Both the position numbers and the translations under genes were made by a program. A stretch of DNA of 64,000 nt, taken from Mycobacterium nebraskense (GTDB taxonomy: Bacteria > Actinomycetota > Actinomycetes > Mycobacteriales > Mycobacteriaceae). A model generated the notes under the pieces. It worked only from the letters and a program-made list of their open reading frames with translations, was not told the DNA's origin and did no database searches. Position 1 is the first letter of the stretch; every line of letters begins with the position of its first letter. Shown piece by piece: positions 33,925 through 42,229 of this stretch. The DNA lies in contig NZ_LQPH01000171.1 of NCBI RefSeq assembly GCF_002102255.1, forward strand, positions 120,774-184,773, given 5' to 3'.

Positions 33925-34707
33925 ATGCGCGACCGCGAGACGATCGATTCAGAATTGCGGCGCATCGCTCTTGGGCGTCGATCCGTCCGAGAGCAGGGTG
34001 GTCAGCCGTCGTCCCGAGAGGCCGACGAACTGCTCGACGAGCTCCTGGCCTACAGCGCGGGGGCGCCCTTCGCCAATGCGGCGAATACGCGTGAACCCGA
34101 GGTGGTCGCCGACACTTGGTCGCGGGGCGCCAAAACTGGCACCATGCCTCGCCGGCGTCAGGGTGTGAAGCGGCACTTGGGCCTTTCCACGGCGTTGCCG
34201 CTATCTCTTCTAGCCGTCGCCGCCGCGGCGGTGGTGATGTTTGCGGTCCACCACCAGGATTCCTCAGCGCAGCCGGCGGAAACACCGCCGTCGGCCGCGC
34301 CGCCCGCCCTGGTTGCGCCGAAAGCGCCCACCCCGCGCATCGAGATTGCCGACATGGCGTTCATCGCCGCGTTGAAGCACGAAGGCGTGCCAGTTCCCAG
34401 CCAGGAATACGTGATGACCCAAGGGCACGCAGTCTGCGATTTCCTGGCGCACCAACCCAATTTCGCAGATGCGGTCGAATTCGTGCAGCGGTCGTCGATT
34501 TGGGACGCCAATCAAAGCACCGAGGTCACCGCGGGTGCCATCGTCTCGTACTGCCCTCAGTCTCAGCCCGCCACCCCGGCCGATTTGTCGCCGGCCTATC
34601 AGAATGCTCTGTCCGATCTGCAGGCCATCGAGGGAAAACTGCAAGGCATTCAAGGGGACCTGCAAGGTGTCCAGGGAGATCTGGAAGGCATTCCAGGCCG
34701 GCATTAA
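33925..34707 (+). CDS. DUF732 membrane-anchored protein
   Basis: 260 residues from ATG 33925 (MRDRETIDSELRRIALGRRS, a cytoplasmic start shared by many mycobacterial proteins). A transmembrane helix at about 83-105 is followed by a Pro/Ala linker, then a DUF732 domain (about 140-210) from MAFIAALKHEGVPVPSQEYV, with the conserved Cys pair in AVCDFLAHQ and VSYCPQ. The C-terminus is a regular heptad repeat (LQAIEGK, LQGIQGD, LQGVQGD, LEGIPGR). DUF732 function is unknown. The gene is bracketed by tRNA-Thr and its remnant. Confidence 0.85.
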   Translation: MRDRETIDSELRRIALGRRSVREQGGQPSSREADELLDELLAYSAGAPFANAANTREPEVVADTWSRGAKTGTMPRRRQGVKRHLGLSTALPLSLLAVAAAAVVMFAVHHQDSSAQPAETPPSAAPPALVAPKAPTPRIEIADMAFIAALKHEGVPVPSQEYVMTQGHAVCDFLAHQPNFADAVEFVQRSSIWDANQSTEVTAGAIVSYCPQSQPATPADLSPAYQNALSDLQAIEGKLQGIQGDLQGVQGDLEGIPGRH

Positions 34708-34726
34708 CCGGGGGCAAACTACTGGG

Positions 34727-34801
34727 TGGAGCCCCCTGTCAGGATTGAACTGACGACCGCTCGCTTACAAGGCGAGTGCTCTACCACTGAGCTAAGGAGG
34801 C
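34727..34801 (-). tRNA. tRNA-Thr (anticodon TGT)
   Basis: A full cloverleaf reads on the minus strand: acceptor GCCTCCT pairing with AGGGGGC (one G-T pair), D-arm AGCTCAGTGGTAGAGCA, anticodon arm CTCGC-CTTGTAA-GCGAG with anticodon TGT, T-arm with GTTCAATCC, and an encoded CCA end. It decodes ACA threonine codons. Its 3' half is duplicated at 33719-33752. Confidence 0.95.
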
Positions 34802-34829
34802 GGGATCAAACCGGGTCAAGCCTAATCGG

Positions 34830-35546
34830 TCACTTGCCGCTGTCGATCACGCGCGTTGAGCGCACCGCCCGGGACGAGGGACGCCGGCGGCCCGGCAACG
34901 GAATGCGGTCGGCGATGTTGCTCAGGGGGTTGACCACCATGGTGAGCGCGACGACGGCGTCCTGCAGCGTGGCGATCGCGGGCTCCAGCGCTTCCATCCC
35001 GGGCGTCAGCCGCGCCAGGGTGTCTGCGACGTCGGCGAGCTGATCGAGCGGCCCGTTCTTCGCCGTGAGCTTGTCGACCAGGCCGCCGTCGCTGAGCAGC
35101 CGATCGGCCAGCCCGTCCTCGGCCAGCAGTCGCTCGATCAACCCGTCCTCGGAGACAAGCTGATCGGCCAGCCCGCCGGGCTGCAGCGTGCGGTGCAGAC
35201 CGCCGCCCTCCGCGGTGAGGCGGTCAAGGAGACCGCCGTCCGATGTCAGCATGTCGACCACGCCGCCCGGGCGCAGCAGCCGGTCGATCGGTCCCTCCGG
35301 CGCCACCGCCCGTCCGAGTGGCGCGTCGTCGTCCAGCAGCCGGGCGAGCCGGTTGGCGCGCACGATCGCGTCGTCGATTCCCAGCATGGACGTCATGGCG
35401 TTGGCTCCGGCGGTCCCGCCGTCACCCAAAGCGCGTTTCGCCACACCCACCGCCGCGGTTGCAACTGTCAAGCCGGCGTCCGCAGCGGCAAGCCCGACTC
35501 GCGCCGGGGCGGTCGCGGCCGAGACGATCCGTGCGGCGAAGTTCAT
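34830..35546 (-). CDS. Decapeptide-repeat protein (Rv0756c-like)
   Basis: 238 residues. The N-terminal 60 residues are Ala-rich and helical. Residues 81-170 are nine perfect-length decapeptides of the form x-x-(E/P/D)-(G/D)-G-L-x-D-R-L, for example TSDGGLLDRL, VSEDGLIERL and LAEDGLADRL. A further Leu/Ala helical stretch and a basic tail follow. The period and Leu/Asp/Gly placement suggest a short-turn solenoid or amphipathic helix-loop array. Next to phoP, as Rv0756c is in M. tuberculosis. Function unknown. Confidence 0.85.
   Translation of the reverse strand: MNFAARIVSAATAPARVGLAAADAGLTVATAAVGVAKRALGDGGTAGANAMTSMLGIDDAIVRANRLARLLDDDAPLGRAVAPEGPIDRLLRPGGVVDMLTSDGGLLDRLTAEGGGLHRTLQPGGLADQLVSEDGLIERLLAEDGLADRLLSDGGLVDKLTAKNGPLDQLADVADTLARLTPGMEALEPAIATLQDAVVALTMVVNPLSNIADRIPLPGRRRPSSRAVRSTRVIDSGK
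35037..35306 (-). repeat. Nine in-frame decapeptide repeats
   Basis: Nine 30-bp units with no insertion or deletion between them. Third-codon positions vary freely while Gly5, Leu6, Asp8 and Leu10 are kept, so the array is held by selection on the protein. Confidence 0.85.
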
Positions 35547-35646
35547 CCCACGAGTCTATTCGGGACGCGACCGCGTCAAGCCGTGCAGGTCCAAGCCGAT
35601 GCGATGATTCCTGGCAGACTACTATCAGAGTGTTGGCACTGAGCTT

Positions 35647-35678
35647 TCAGCAAACACACAATCTTTACATAGCAAACG
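35647..35678. promoter_or_regulatory. Candidate PhoP autoregulatory direct repeat
   Basis: TCAGCAAACA (35647-35656) and ATAGCAAACG (35669-35678) share AGCAAAC in the same orientation with a 22-bp period, two helical turns, about 20-50 bp upstream of the phoP ATG. M. tuberculosis PhoP is known to bind short direct repeats in its own promoter; the match to those exact repeats was not checked. Confidence 0.45.
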
Positions 35679-35699
35679 TTCAACAAGAGGCAGAAGAAC

Positions 35700-36419
35700 A
35701 TGACCGCGGCAACGCCAAGTGAAACGAAACCGGAGGCTCGCGTCCTGGTGGTCGACGACGAGGCCAACATCGTCGAGCTGCTTTCGGTGAGTCTCAAGTT
35801 CCAGGGGTTCGAGGTCTGCACCGCGACCAACGGAGCCCAAGCCCTGGATCGGGCCCGCGAAGCCCGTCCCGACGCGGTGATCCTCGACGTGATGATGCCC
35901 GGCATGGACGGGTTCGGGGTGCTGCGGCGCCTGCGTGCCGACGGCATCGACGCCCCGGCTCTATTCCTGACGGCCCGCGATTCCCTGCAGGACAAGATCG
36001 CCGGCCTGACCCTGGGCGGCGACGACTACGTGACGAAGCCGTTCAGCCTGGAAGAGGTCGTCGCCCGGCTGCGGGTCATCCTCCGGCGCGCCGGCAAGGG
36101 CGGAGCGGAGCCCCGCAGCGCCCGCCTGACCTTCGCCGACATCGAACTCGACGAGGAGACCCACGAAGTGTGGAAGGCCGGCGAACCGGTCTCCTTGTCG
36201 CCGACCGAATTCACGCTGCTGCGTTACTTTGTGATCAACGCCGGCACGGTGCTGAGCAAGCCCAAGATCCTCGATCACGTCTGGCGATACGACTTCGGAG
36301 GTGACGTCAATGTCGTCGAGTCCTACGTGTCGTATCTACGTCGCAAGATCGATACCGGGGAGAAGCGGCTGCTGCACACCCTGCGCGGAGTGGGTTATGT
36401 GTTGCGGGAACCGCGCTGA
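35700..36419 (+). CDS. phoP: Response regulator PhoP
   Basis: 239 residues, OmpR/PhoB family. The receiver domain (about 14-127) has the acidic pair in VVDDEAN, phospho-acceptor Asp in VILDVMMPGMDG, Thr in LTARD and Lys in VTKPFS. The winged-helix DNA-binding domain (about 145-237) has SLSPTEFTLLRYF and the recognition region VNVVESYVSYLRRKID. In M. tuberculosis PhoP controls complex lipids, ESX-1 secretion and acid response. It starts after AGAGGCAGAAGAAC; phoR follows 40 bp later. Confidence 0.96.
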   Translation: MTAATPSETKPEARVLVVDDEANIVELLSVSLKFQGFEVCTATNGAQALDRAREARPDAVILDVMMPGMDGFGVLRRLRADGIDAPALFLTARDSLQDKIAGLTLGGDDYVTKPFSLEEVVARLRVILRRAGKGGAEPRSARLTFADIELDEETHEVWKAGEPVSLSPTEFTLLRYFVINAGTVLSKPKILDHVWRYDFGGDVNVVESYVSYLRRKIDTGEKRLLHTLRGVGYVLREPR

Positions 36420-36459
36420 GCCGGCGCCCGGTCACCAGCAGTAGCGAAGAATCACCCAC

Positions 36460-37902
36460 ATGGCCAAACAGCATCGACGTGGATTGCCGCTCCGGGTAGG
36501 GCTGGTCGCCGCCACCCTGGTGCTGGTGGCGTGCGGCCTGGCGGTCTCGGGCATTGCGGTCACGTCGATGCTGCGGCATAGCCTGGTCTCCCGGATCGAT
36601 CAGACGCTGCTCGACGCGTCGCGCGGCTGGGCACAGAACCCGCGGCGGCAGTCACCGCCGCCCTACGAGGGCCCCGATCCCGGCCGGCCACCGTCGAAGT
36701 TCTACGTGCGGGGCATCGGCATCGACGGCACCCCGTTCACCGCCATCAACGACCGCAACTCCGAACCGGCACTACCGCCCAACAATGACGTGGGCCCGAA
36801 TCCGACGACGCTGCCGTCGGTCAACGGGTCAGACATCCAGTGGCGCGCGGTGTCGGTACGCGGCCCGCACGGCCTGACGACCGTCGCGATCGACCTGTCC
36901 GACGTCCAACACACGGTCAGCTCCCTGGTCTGGTTGCAGATTGGCATCGGGGTGGCGGTGCTGGTCGTTGTCGGCATTGCCGGCTTCGCGGTGGTGCAGC
37001 GCAGCCTGCGGCCGCTGTCCGAGGTCGAACAGACCGCCGCGGCGATCGCCGCCGGCCAGCTGGATCGCCGTGTCCCGGAACGTGATCCGCGCACCGAGGT
37101 GGGCCGGCTGTCGCTCGCCCTGAACGGAATGCTTGCGCAGATCCAGGAAGCGCTTGCGTCCTCGGAGTCGTCGGCCGAGAAGGCCCGCGGTTCCGAGGAG
37201 CGGATGCGGCGGTTCATCACCGACGCCAGCCACGAGCTGCGCACGCCGCTGACGACCATCCGGGGCTTCGCCGAGCTGTACCGGCAGGGCGCCGCGCGCG
37301 ATGTCGCCATGCTGTTGTCGCGCATCGAAAGCGAAGCCAGCCGAATGGGACTGCTGGTCGACGACTTGCTGCTGTTGGCCCGCCTGGATGTGCAACGCCC
37401 GCTCGAACACAACCGGGTCGACCTGCTGGCGCTGGCCAGCGACGCCGTGCACGACGCACAGGCGATGGATCCGAAACGCACCGTCGCCATGGAGGTGCTC
37501 GACGGCCCGGGCACCCCGGAGGTGCTCGGCGACGAACCGCGGATCCGCCAGGTGTTGAGCAACCTGGTCGTAAATGCCTTGCAGCACACCCCGGAGAACG
37601 CCGACGTCACCGTTCGGGTCGGCACCGAGGGCGACGACGCGGTGCTCGAAGTGGCCGACAAGGGTCCCGGCATGACCGAGCAGGACGCGTCGCGGGTGTT
37701 CGAGCGGTTCTATCGCACCGACTCGTCGCGGGCACGCGCCAGCGGCGGTACCGGATTGGGGCTATCGATCGTCGACTCCCTGGTGCGTGCGCACGGCGGT
37801 GCGGTCAAGGTGACGACCGCGCCGGGGGAGGGCTCCTGTTTCCGTGTCACGCTGCCGCGCGTCAGCGAGGTGACGGCGCAGGAGCCGGTTCACGCCAATT
37901 GA
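36460..37902 (+). CDS. phoR: Sensor histidine kinase PhoR
   Basis: 480 residues. Transmembrane helices at about 12-38 and 157-178 bracket an extracytoplasmic Pro-rich sensor domain. Then come HAMP (about 180-232), the HisKA dimerisation helix with the phospho-acceptor His in DASHELRTPLTTIRGF (about residue 259), and HATPase_c with N-box VVNALQH, DKGPGMTE and GGTGLGLSIV. It phosphorylates PhoP. Its 3' end overlaps the convergent HIT gene by 13 bp. Confidence 0.96.
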   Translation: MAKQHRRGLPLRVGLVAATLVLVACGLAVSGIAVTSMLRHSLVSRIDQTLLDASRGWAQNPRRQSPPPYEGPDPGRPPSKFYVRGIGIDGTPFTAINDRNSEPALPPNNDVGPNPTTLPSVNGSDIQWRAVSVRGPHGLTTVAIDLSDVQHTVSSLVWLQIGIGVAVLVVVGIAGFAVVQRSLRPLSEVEQTAAAIAAGQLDRRVPERDPRTEVGRLSLALNGMLAQIQEALASSESSAEKARGSEERMRRFITDASHELRTPLTTIRGFAELYRQGAARDVAMLLSRIESEASRMGLLVDDLLLLARLDVQRPLEHNRVDLLALASDAVHDAQAMDPKRTVAMEVLDGPGTPEVLGDEPRIRQVLSNLVVNALQHTPENADVTVRVGTEGDDAVLEVADKGPGMTEQDASRVFERFYRTDSSRARASGGTGLGLSIVDSLVRAHGGAVKVTTAPGEGSCFRVTLPRVSEVTAQEPVHAN

Positions 37903-38294
37903 GCCAGGGCCGCCTTGATCTTGGCCTGCGCCTCGTCCAGGGATTCCGGTGACGGGTTGCGGTCGACGTTGGCGAAGCCGAAGTCGCTCAGCCGGCGGGT
38001 GGGAAACACGTGCACGTGTAGATGGGGCACCTCGAGCCCGGCGATGATCACCCCTGCCCGTTCGGTTTTGAAGGCCTTGCAAACGGCCTTGCCGATGAGC
38101 TGACTCACGGACATGATCCGGGCGAACGTCGCGCCATCGACGTCCTGCCACTGATCGATTTCGGCCCGCGGCACGACCAAGGTGTGCCCTTGAGTCATGG
38201 GCTCGATCGTCAGGAATGCGACGACGTCGTCGTCCTCGTAGACGAAGCGGCCGGGAAGTTCACGGTTGATGATCTTGGTGAAGATCGACGCCAT
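37890..38294 (-). CDS. HIT-family protein (Rv0759c-like)
   Basis: 134 residues, a complete HIT domain. The histidine triad is HLHVHVFP (about residues 97-104), preceded by EPMTQGHTLVVPR. HIT proteins hydrolyse nucleoside phosphoramidates or dinucleotide polyphosphates. The order phoP-phoR-HIT-NTF2 matches Rv0757-Rv0760c. It overlaps the end of phoR on the opposite strand. Substrate unknown. Confidence 0.9.
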   Translation of the reverse strand: MASIFTKIINRELPGRFVYEDDDVVAFLTIEPMTQGHTLVVPRAEIDQWQDVDGATFARIMSVSQLIGKAVCKAFKTERAGVIIAGLEVPHLHVHVFPTRRLSDFGFANVDRNPSPESLDEAQAKIKAALAQLA

Positions 38295-38423
38295 GGGCCC
38301 AGCATAGGGGCGTCGATGTTTTCCCCCGGTGTCGCGCCCGTTTGCGCGAGGTTTGACAGCGCCTGCGCTATCAAGTCGGAGAAGGCGGCAATCCCTGGTT
38401 CGCCGGGCGGCGGAGTGGTCGGC

Positions 38424-38861
38424 TCACTCCTCCTTGCCGAACTGCATGACGTCGAGGTTCCAGTACCCGCGCATGTTGGTGATGAGTCCGGCATCGTTGA
38501 CCGTGTAGGTGAATACGCCACGCACCGAGCTGGTGAAGCCGCCCTCGAACTTGCTGTCGAGCACCAAGATGTGGGCGACCTCGTGGGGCGAACTCGACGG
38601 GAACGTCTCCTCGCACGTGATGGACAGCTTATTGGCCGCGATGTTGGTGTCGAAGAACGCACCGACGGCTTCCTTGCCGCGGACCCCGGTGCCATCCGGG
38701 TTGGTCACGGATTTGCCGATCGGGTCCTCGATGACGACGTCGTCGGCCATCAGGGCCAGCCAGCCCCCCCGGTCGTGCGCTTGCACGCACCGCCAGGAGG
38801 CTTGTGAGGCGGCCAGTGCCGGGGTCGCCTGGGATGCTTGGGATTCTTCGGTCTGGGTCAT
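38424..38861 (-). CDS. NTF2-like/ketosteroid-isomerase-fold protein (Rv0760c-like)
   Basis: 145 residues from ATG 38861, preceded by AGGAGAAAAG. A cone-shaped SnoaL/NTF2 fold is suggested by WRCVQAHDRGGWLALMADDVVIEDPIGKS, the hydrophobic strand HILVLDSKF and FTYTVNDAGLITNMRGYW. Rv0760c was crystallised and binds steroid-like ligands with weak isomerase activity, as I recall. It is probably the last gene of the leftward redox cluster and lies 16 bp after the FadH-like gene. Ligand unknown. Confidence 0.87.
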   Translation of the reverse strand: MTQTEESQASQATPALAASQASWRCVQAHDRGGWLALMADDVVIEDPIGKSVTNPDGTGVRGKEAVGAFFDTNIAANKLSITCEETFPSSSPHEVAHILVLDSKFEGGFTSSVRGVFTYTVNDAGLITNMRGYWNLDVMQFGKEE

Positions 38862-38877
38862 TTCTTTTCTCCTGTCA

Positions 38878-40932
38878 CTAGATTGCGCACGCGGCGCGCG
38901 CGCCTTCCTCGGTGGCCTTGCGGATAAGCCCCAGCCCGGTGCAGTCGCCCGCGGCGTACACCGCAGCGCCGGGCAGGGCGGCGACCAGCGCCTCGAACAA
39001 AGTGGTGTCGGGTTCGACCGTGCCGGCCAGCACCACGCTGTCGGCCTGCAGCTGCCGGGTGGTGCCACCGGCCGGGGTGAACACCACCGCTTCGGTGGTG
39101 ATCCGTTCCACGGTTGCCCGGACGTGCACGGTGACGCCCAGCCGGTCGAGGCGATCCATGTGCTCAGTCTTGCGTTTGTTGCCGACTTCGGGAGCGATGT
39201 TCTTGCCGGATTCGAGTATGGACACCAGCCGGCCGCGGCTCGCCAGGAATTCGGCCAGTTCCAGGGCGACCAGGTCGCCGCCGATGATGGCGACTCGGCG
39301 CCCGACCGGCATCCAGGCGCGGCTGGCCAGCTGGACCGCGGCGGGCCGCACTAGCCGCTGCCGCCAGCCGCCCAGCGCGGAAGCGCCGAGCCGCTGCCAG
39401 GCCGGGGCGCCGGATTCTCCTTGGCCGCCCAGCAATTTGCGTAATCCGGGTCCGGTGTACACGTGCGGTAGCTCGGACCCGGGGATCGCCGGCACGGTGA
39501 CCCGGCCCCCGGTGGCCACGACGACCGCGTCGGGGCCGGCATCGACGACGTCCCGGGATGAAATTGCTTGGCCAAGAAGAACTTCCGCGCTGCTGAGCTT
39601 GATCTCGTCGCGCAGGTAGCGCAGGAACGGCTGGTTCTCCGGATGTAGAACCGACGCCCAGCGCAGCGCCCCGCCGAGCACCGCGCTGCGTTCGAAAAGC
39701 GTGACGTGGTGGCCGCGTTCGGCGGCGACCCGGGCCGCCTCCAGCCCGGCCGGTCCGCCGCCGACCACCACCACGGGCTTGGGGCGCGCGGCGCGAGCCG
39801 CAGACAACTCCCGCTCCTTGCCGGTGCGGGGATTGACGGCGCAGTCGACGGAGAAACGCTGTTCCATTGCGTCGATGCAGTTTTCACACGAGATGCATTT
39901 GCGAATCCGGTGTGCCTGCCCGTCGCGGAGTTTGCGCGGCAGGTCGGGGTCGGCCAGCAGCGGACGCCCCATGGCGATGAAATCGGCGCGCCCGTCGGCC
40001 AGGATCCGTTCGGCCCTGACCGGGTCGTGGATGCGGCCGACGGCGATCACCGGCACGTCGACTACCTGCTTGACCGCCGCCGCGGCCCCGACGTTGAGCT
40101 CGTCGCCGTCGTCGGCGCCGTTGACCATCCCGGTCACCAGCCGATCGATCACCCCGCCGCTGACGTGGAACGCGTTCACGCCCGCGACCACGAATTCCGG
40201 TGCAAGCTGCGCGGTCTCGAAAATGGGCCGTCCACCGGCGACCCGTTCGTACCCGGAGATGCGCAGCGTGATCGGCAGTGCGTCACCGATCTCGGAGCGG
40301 ATCGCGGCCAGCACATCGAGCACCACGCGCGCCCGCCCACGCGTCGAATCGCCGCGATAGTCATCGGTGCGCCGATTGCGTTGCGGCGCAAGGAACGAGC
40401 CCAGCAGCATGTAGCCATGCGCGGCGTGCAACTCGATGCCGTCATAGCCGGCCTCGACGGCGCGCCGCGCCGCGGCCTTGAACAAGTCGAACACTCCGCA
40501 CAGCTGTTGCTTGCTGAGCTCAACCGACGGACGCCCGGTGAGGTAGGAGGGAATCACCGATGGGCCCACCGATGTGACACCGAAGATCTCGGGTCCCAGG
40601 CCGTCGGGCCCGGCATGCACGATTTGGGGCTGGATCTTGGCGCCGTGCTCGTGCACCACCTCCACGAGCGCCCGGTGCGCGTCGACCGACTCGTCGGTAG
40701 CCGGGTGCAGCCCGCCGGGAGTCTCGGGATGTTGGTTGTCAATCCCGGTGGCGCCCAGTGTGATCAGGCCGACTCCACCCTTGGCGCGGGCGGCGAAGTA
40801 GTCGCGGGTGCGTTCGGACGGCAGCCCATCCGGCGTGCCGTACATCGTCTCCATCGGAGACATGACCACGCGGTTGCGCACCGTCATGGCGCCGATTCGT
40901 CCCGGCGCCAGCAGGTGCCCGAACCCCGTCAC
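38878..40932 (-). CDS. OYE/FadH-type NADH:flavin oxidoreductase with [4Fe-4S] cluster
   Basis: 684 residues, the layout of 2,4-dienoyl-CoA reductase. An FMN-binding TIM barrel (about 1-345) contains GYDGIELHAAHGYMLLGSF. A cluster motif CISCENC, with a fourth Cys in SVDCAVN, leads to an FAD/NAD(P) two-domain region with VVVGGGPAGLEAARVA and VAIIGGDLVALELAEF. It should reduce activated C=C bonds in unsaturated acyl-CoAs or ketones. M. tuberculosis has no such gene between Rv0760c and Rv0761c as I remember, so this is an extra member of the cluster here. It is 27 bp after adhB. Confidence 0.9.
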   Translation of the reverse strand: MTGFGHLLAPGRIGAMTVRNRVVMSPMETMYGTPDGLPSERTRDYFAARAKGGVGLITLGATGIDNQHPETPGGLHPATDESVDAHRALVEVVHEHGAKIQPQIVHAGPDGLGPEIFGVTSVGPSVIPSYLTGRPSVELSKQQLCGVFDLFKAAARRAVEAGYDGIELHAAHGYMLLGSFLAPQRNRRTDDYRGDSTRGRARVVLDVLAAIRSEIGDALPITLRISGYERVAGGRPIFETAQLAPEFVVAGVNAFHVSGGVIDRLVTGMVNGADDGDELNVGAAAAVKQVVDVPVIAVGRIHDPVRAERILADGRADFIAMGRPLLADPDLPRKLRDGQAHRIRKCISCENCIDAMEQRFSVDCAVNPRTGKERELSAARAARPKPVVVVGGGPAGLEAARVAAERGHHVTLFERSAVLGGALRWASVLHPENQPFLRYLRDEIKLSSAEVLLGQAISSRDVVDAGPDAVVVATGGRVTVPAIPGSELPHVYTGPGLRKLLGGQGESGAPAWQRLGASALGGWRQRLVRPAAVQLASRAWMPVGRRVAIIGGDLVALELAEFLASRGRLVSILESGKNIAPEVGNKRKTEHMDRLDRLGVTVHVRATVERITTEAVVFTPAGGTTRQLQADSVVLAGTVEPDTTLFEALVAALPGAAVYAAGDCTGLGLIRKATEEGARAACAI

Positions 40933-40959
40933 TCGGGACCCAGTCGGTTGGGGCTGCTG

Positions 40960-42087
40960 TTACCTGTCGGCGTCCGTGTAGCGGATGACGCCGCGAATGT
41001 TCTTGCCGTCCAGCATGTCCTGGTAGCCCTCGTTGATCTGCTCGAGGCGGTACTGGGTGGTGACCATGTCGTCCAGGTTCAGCTTGCCGGCTTTGTACAT
41101 CGACAGCAGCTGCGGGATGTCGTACTGCGGGTTGCCGCCGCCGAAGATGGTGCCCTGCAGGTTCTTCTGCATCAGGGTGAGCATCGCCAGGTTGAGATTG
41201 ACGTTGGTGTCCAGCAGGCTGCCGATGGCGGTCAGCACGCAGGTGCCGCCCTTTTGGGTGATGTTGAGGTAGTTGTCGATGTCTGCGCCGTGCAGTTCAC
41301 CGACAGTCACCACCACCTTGTGGGCCATCAGCCCGTAGGTGACCTCCATGATGCCCATCAGCGCCGCGTTGATGTCCGGATAGACATGGGTGGCACCGAA
41401 TTTCAGGGCCTGGTCGCGCTTCCATTCGACCGGGTCGATCGCGAAGATGTAGCGCGCGCCGGCGTTGACCGCGCCCTGCAGCGCCGCCATGCCGACCCCG
41501 CCGACGCCGACGATGGCGACGTCTTGGCCCGGCCGGATGTCGGCGGTGCGGACCGCCGAGCCGTAGCCGGTGGTGACGCCGCAGCCGACGAGGGCGGCCA
41601 CCTCGAACGGGACCGACGGGTCGATCTTCACCACCGAGGCACGGTGCACGACCATGTAGGGCGAGAACGTGCCCAGCAGTGTCATGGGGAAGACGTTCTG
41701 GCCGCGGGCCTGGATGCGGAATGTGCCGTCGGAGACCGCGGCACCGCCGAGCAGGCCGGCCCCCAGGTCGCACAGGTTGCGCATGCCGGACTGACACGTC
41801 GGGCACTGCCCGCAAGACGGAATGAAGGACAACACGACGTGGTCGCCCGGGGCGATGTCCTCGACGCCCGGCCCGACCTCGGTGACGATGCCGGCACCCT
41901 CATGCCCGCCGAGCACCGGGAAGCCGGCCATCGGGATTCCGCCGGTGACGAGGTGATGATCGGAGTGGCACATGCCCGCCGCTTCCATCTGGATCTTGAC
42001 CTCGTGCGCTTGCGGGTCGCCGATCTCGATTTCCTCGATGGACCAGGGCTGGTTGAACTCCCAGATCAGTGCGCCTTTTGTCTTCAC
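40960..42087 (-). CDS. adhB: Zinc-dependent alcohol dehydrogenase AdhB (Rv0761c-like)
   Basis: 375 residues, class III-like medium-chain dehydrogenase. Catalytic zinc ligands are Cys in GMCHSDHH (about residue 39), His in GGHEGAG and Cys in VGCGVTTGYGSAV. The structural zinc site is CGQCPTCQSGMRNLC. The Rossmann motif is GVGGVGMAA. It oxidises a primary or secondary alcohol with NAD; the natural substrate is unknown. It lies in the CYP51 cluster and probably acts on a product of it. Confidence 0.92.
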   Translation of the reverse strand: MKTKGALIWEFNQPWSIEEIEIGDPQAHEVKIQMEAAGMCHSDHHLVTGGIPMAGFPVLGGHEGAGIVTEVGPGVEDIAPGDHVVLSFIPSCGQCPTCQSGMRNLCDLGAGLLGGAAVSDGTFRIQARGQNVFPMTLLGTFSPYMVVHRASVVKIDPSVPFEVAALVGCGVTTGYGSAVRTADIRPGQDVAIVGVGGVGMAALQGAVNAGARYIFAIDPVEWKRDQALKFGATHVYPDINAALMGIMEVTYGLMAHKVVVTVGELHGADIDNYLNITQKGGTCVLTAIGSLLDTNVNLNLAMLTLMQKNLQGTIFGGGNPQYDIPQLLSMYKAGKLNLDDMVTTQYRLEQINEGYQDMLDGKNIRGVIRYTDADR

Positions 42088-42229
42088 GATGGTCCTGACC
42101 CCATTTCGCCTTTGAATCGATCAGAGCTGCCCGGCCCCTTCATGCCGGACAACTTGGTGACGGGCGCCACAGGCACCCTTGTCGCGTCAGCATAGCGCGT
42201 GGAACAAATCAAATGCTTGGTTGGTCCGC

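Noticed and set aside
39706..42195. An 829-codon open frame on the plus strand
   Set aside because: It is antisense to the FadH-like and adhB genes, which have clear motifs and ribosome-binding sites. The open frame is a by-product of GC-rich third positions.
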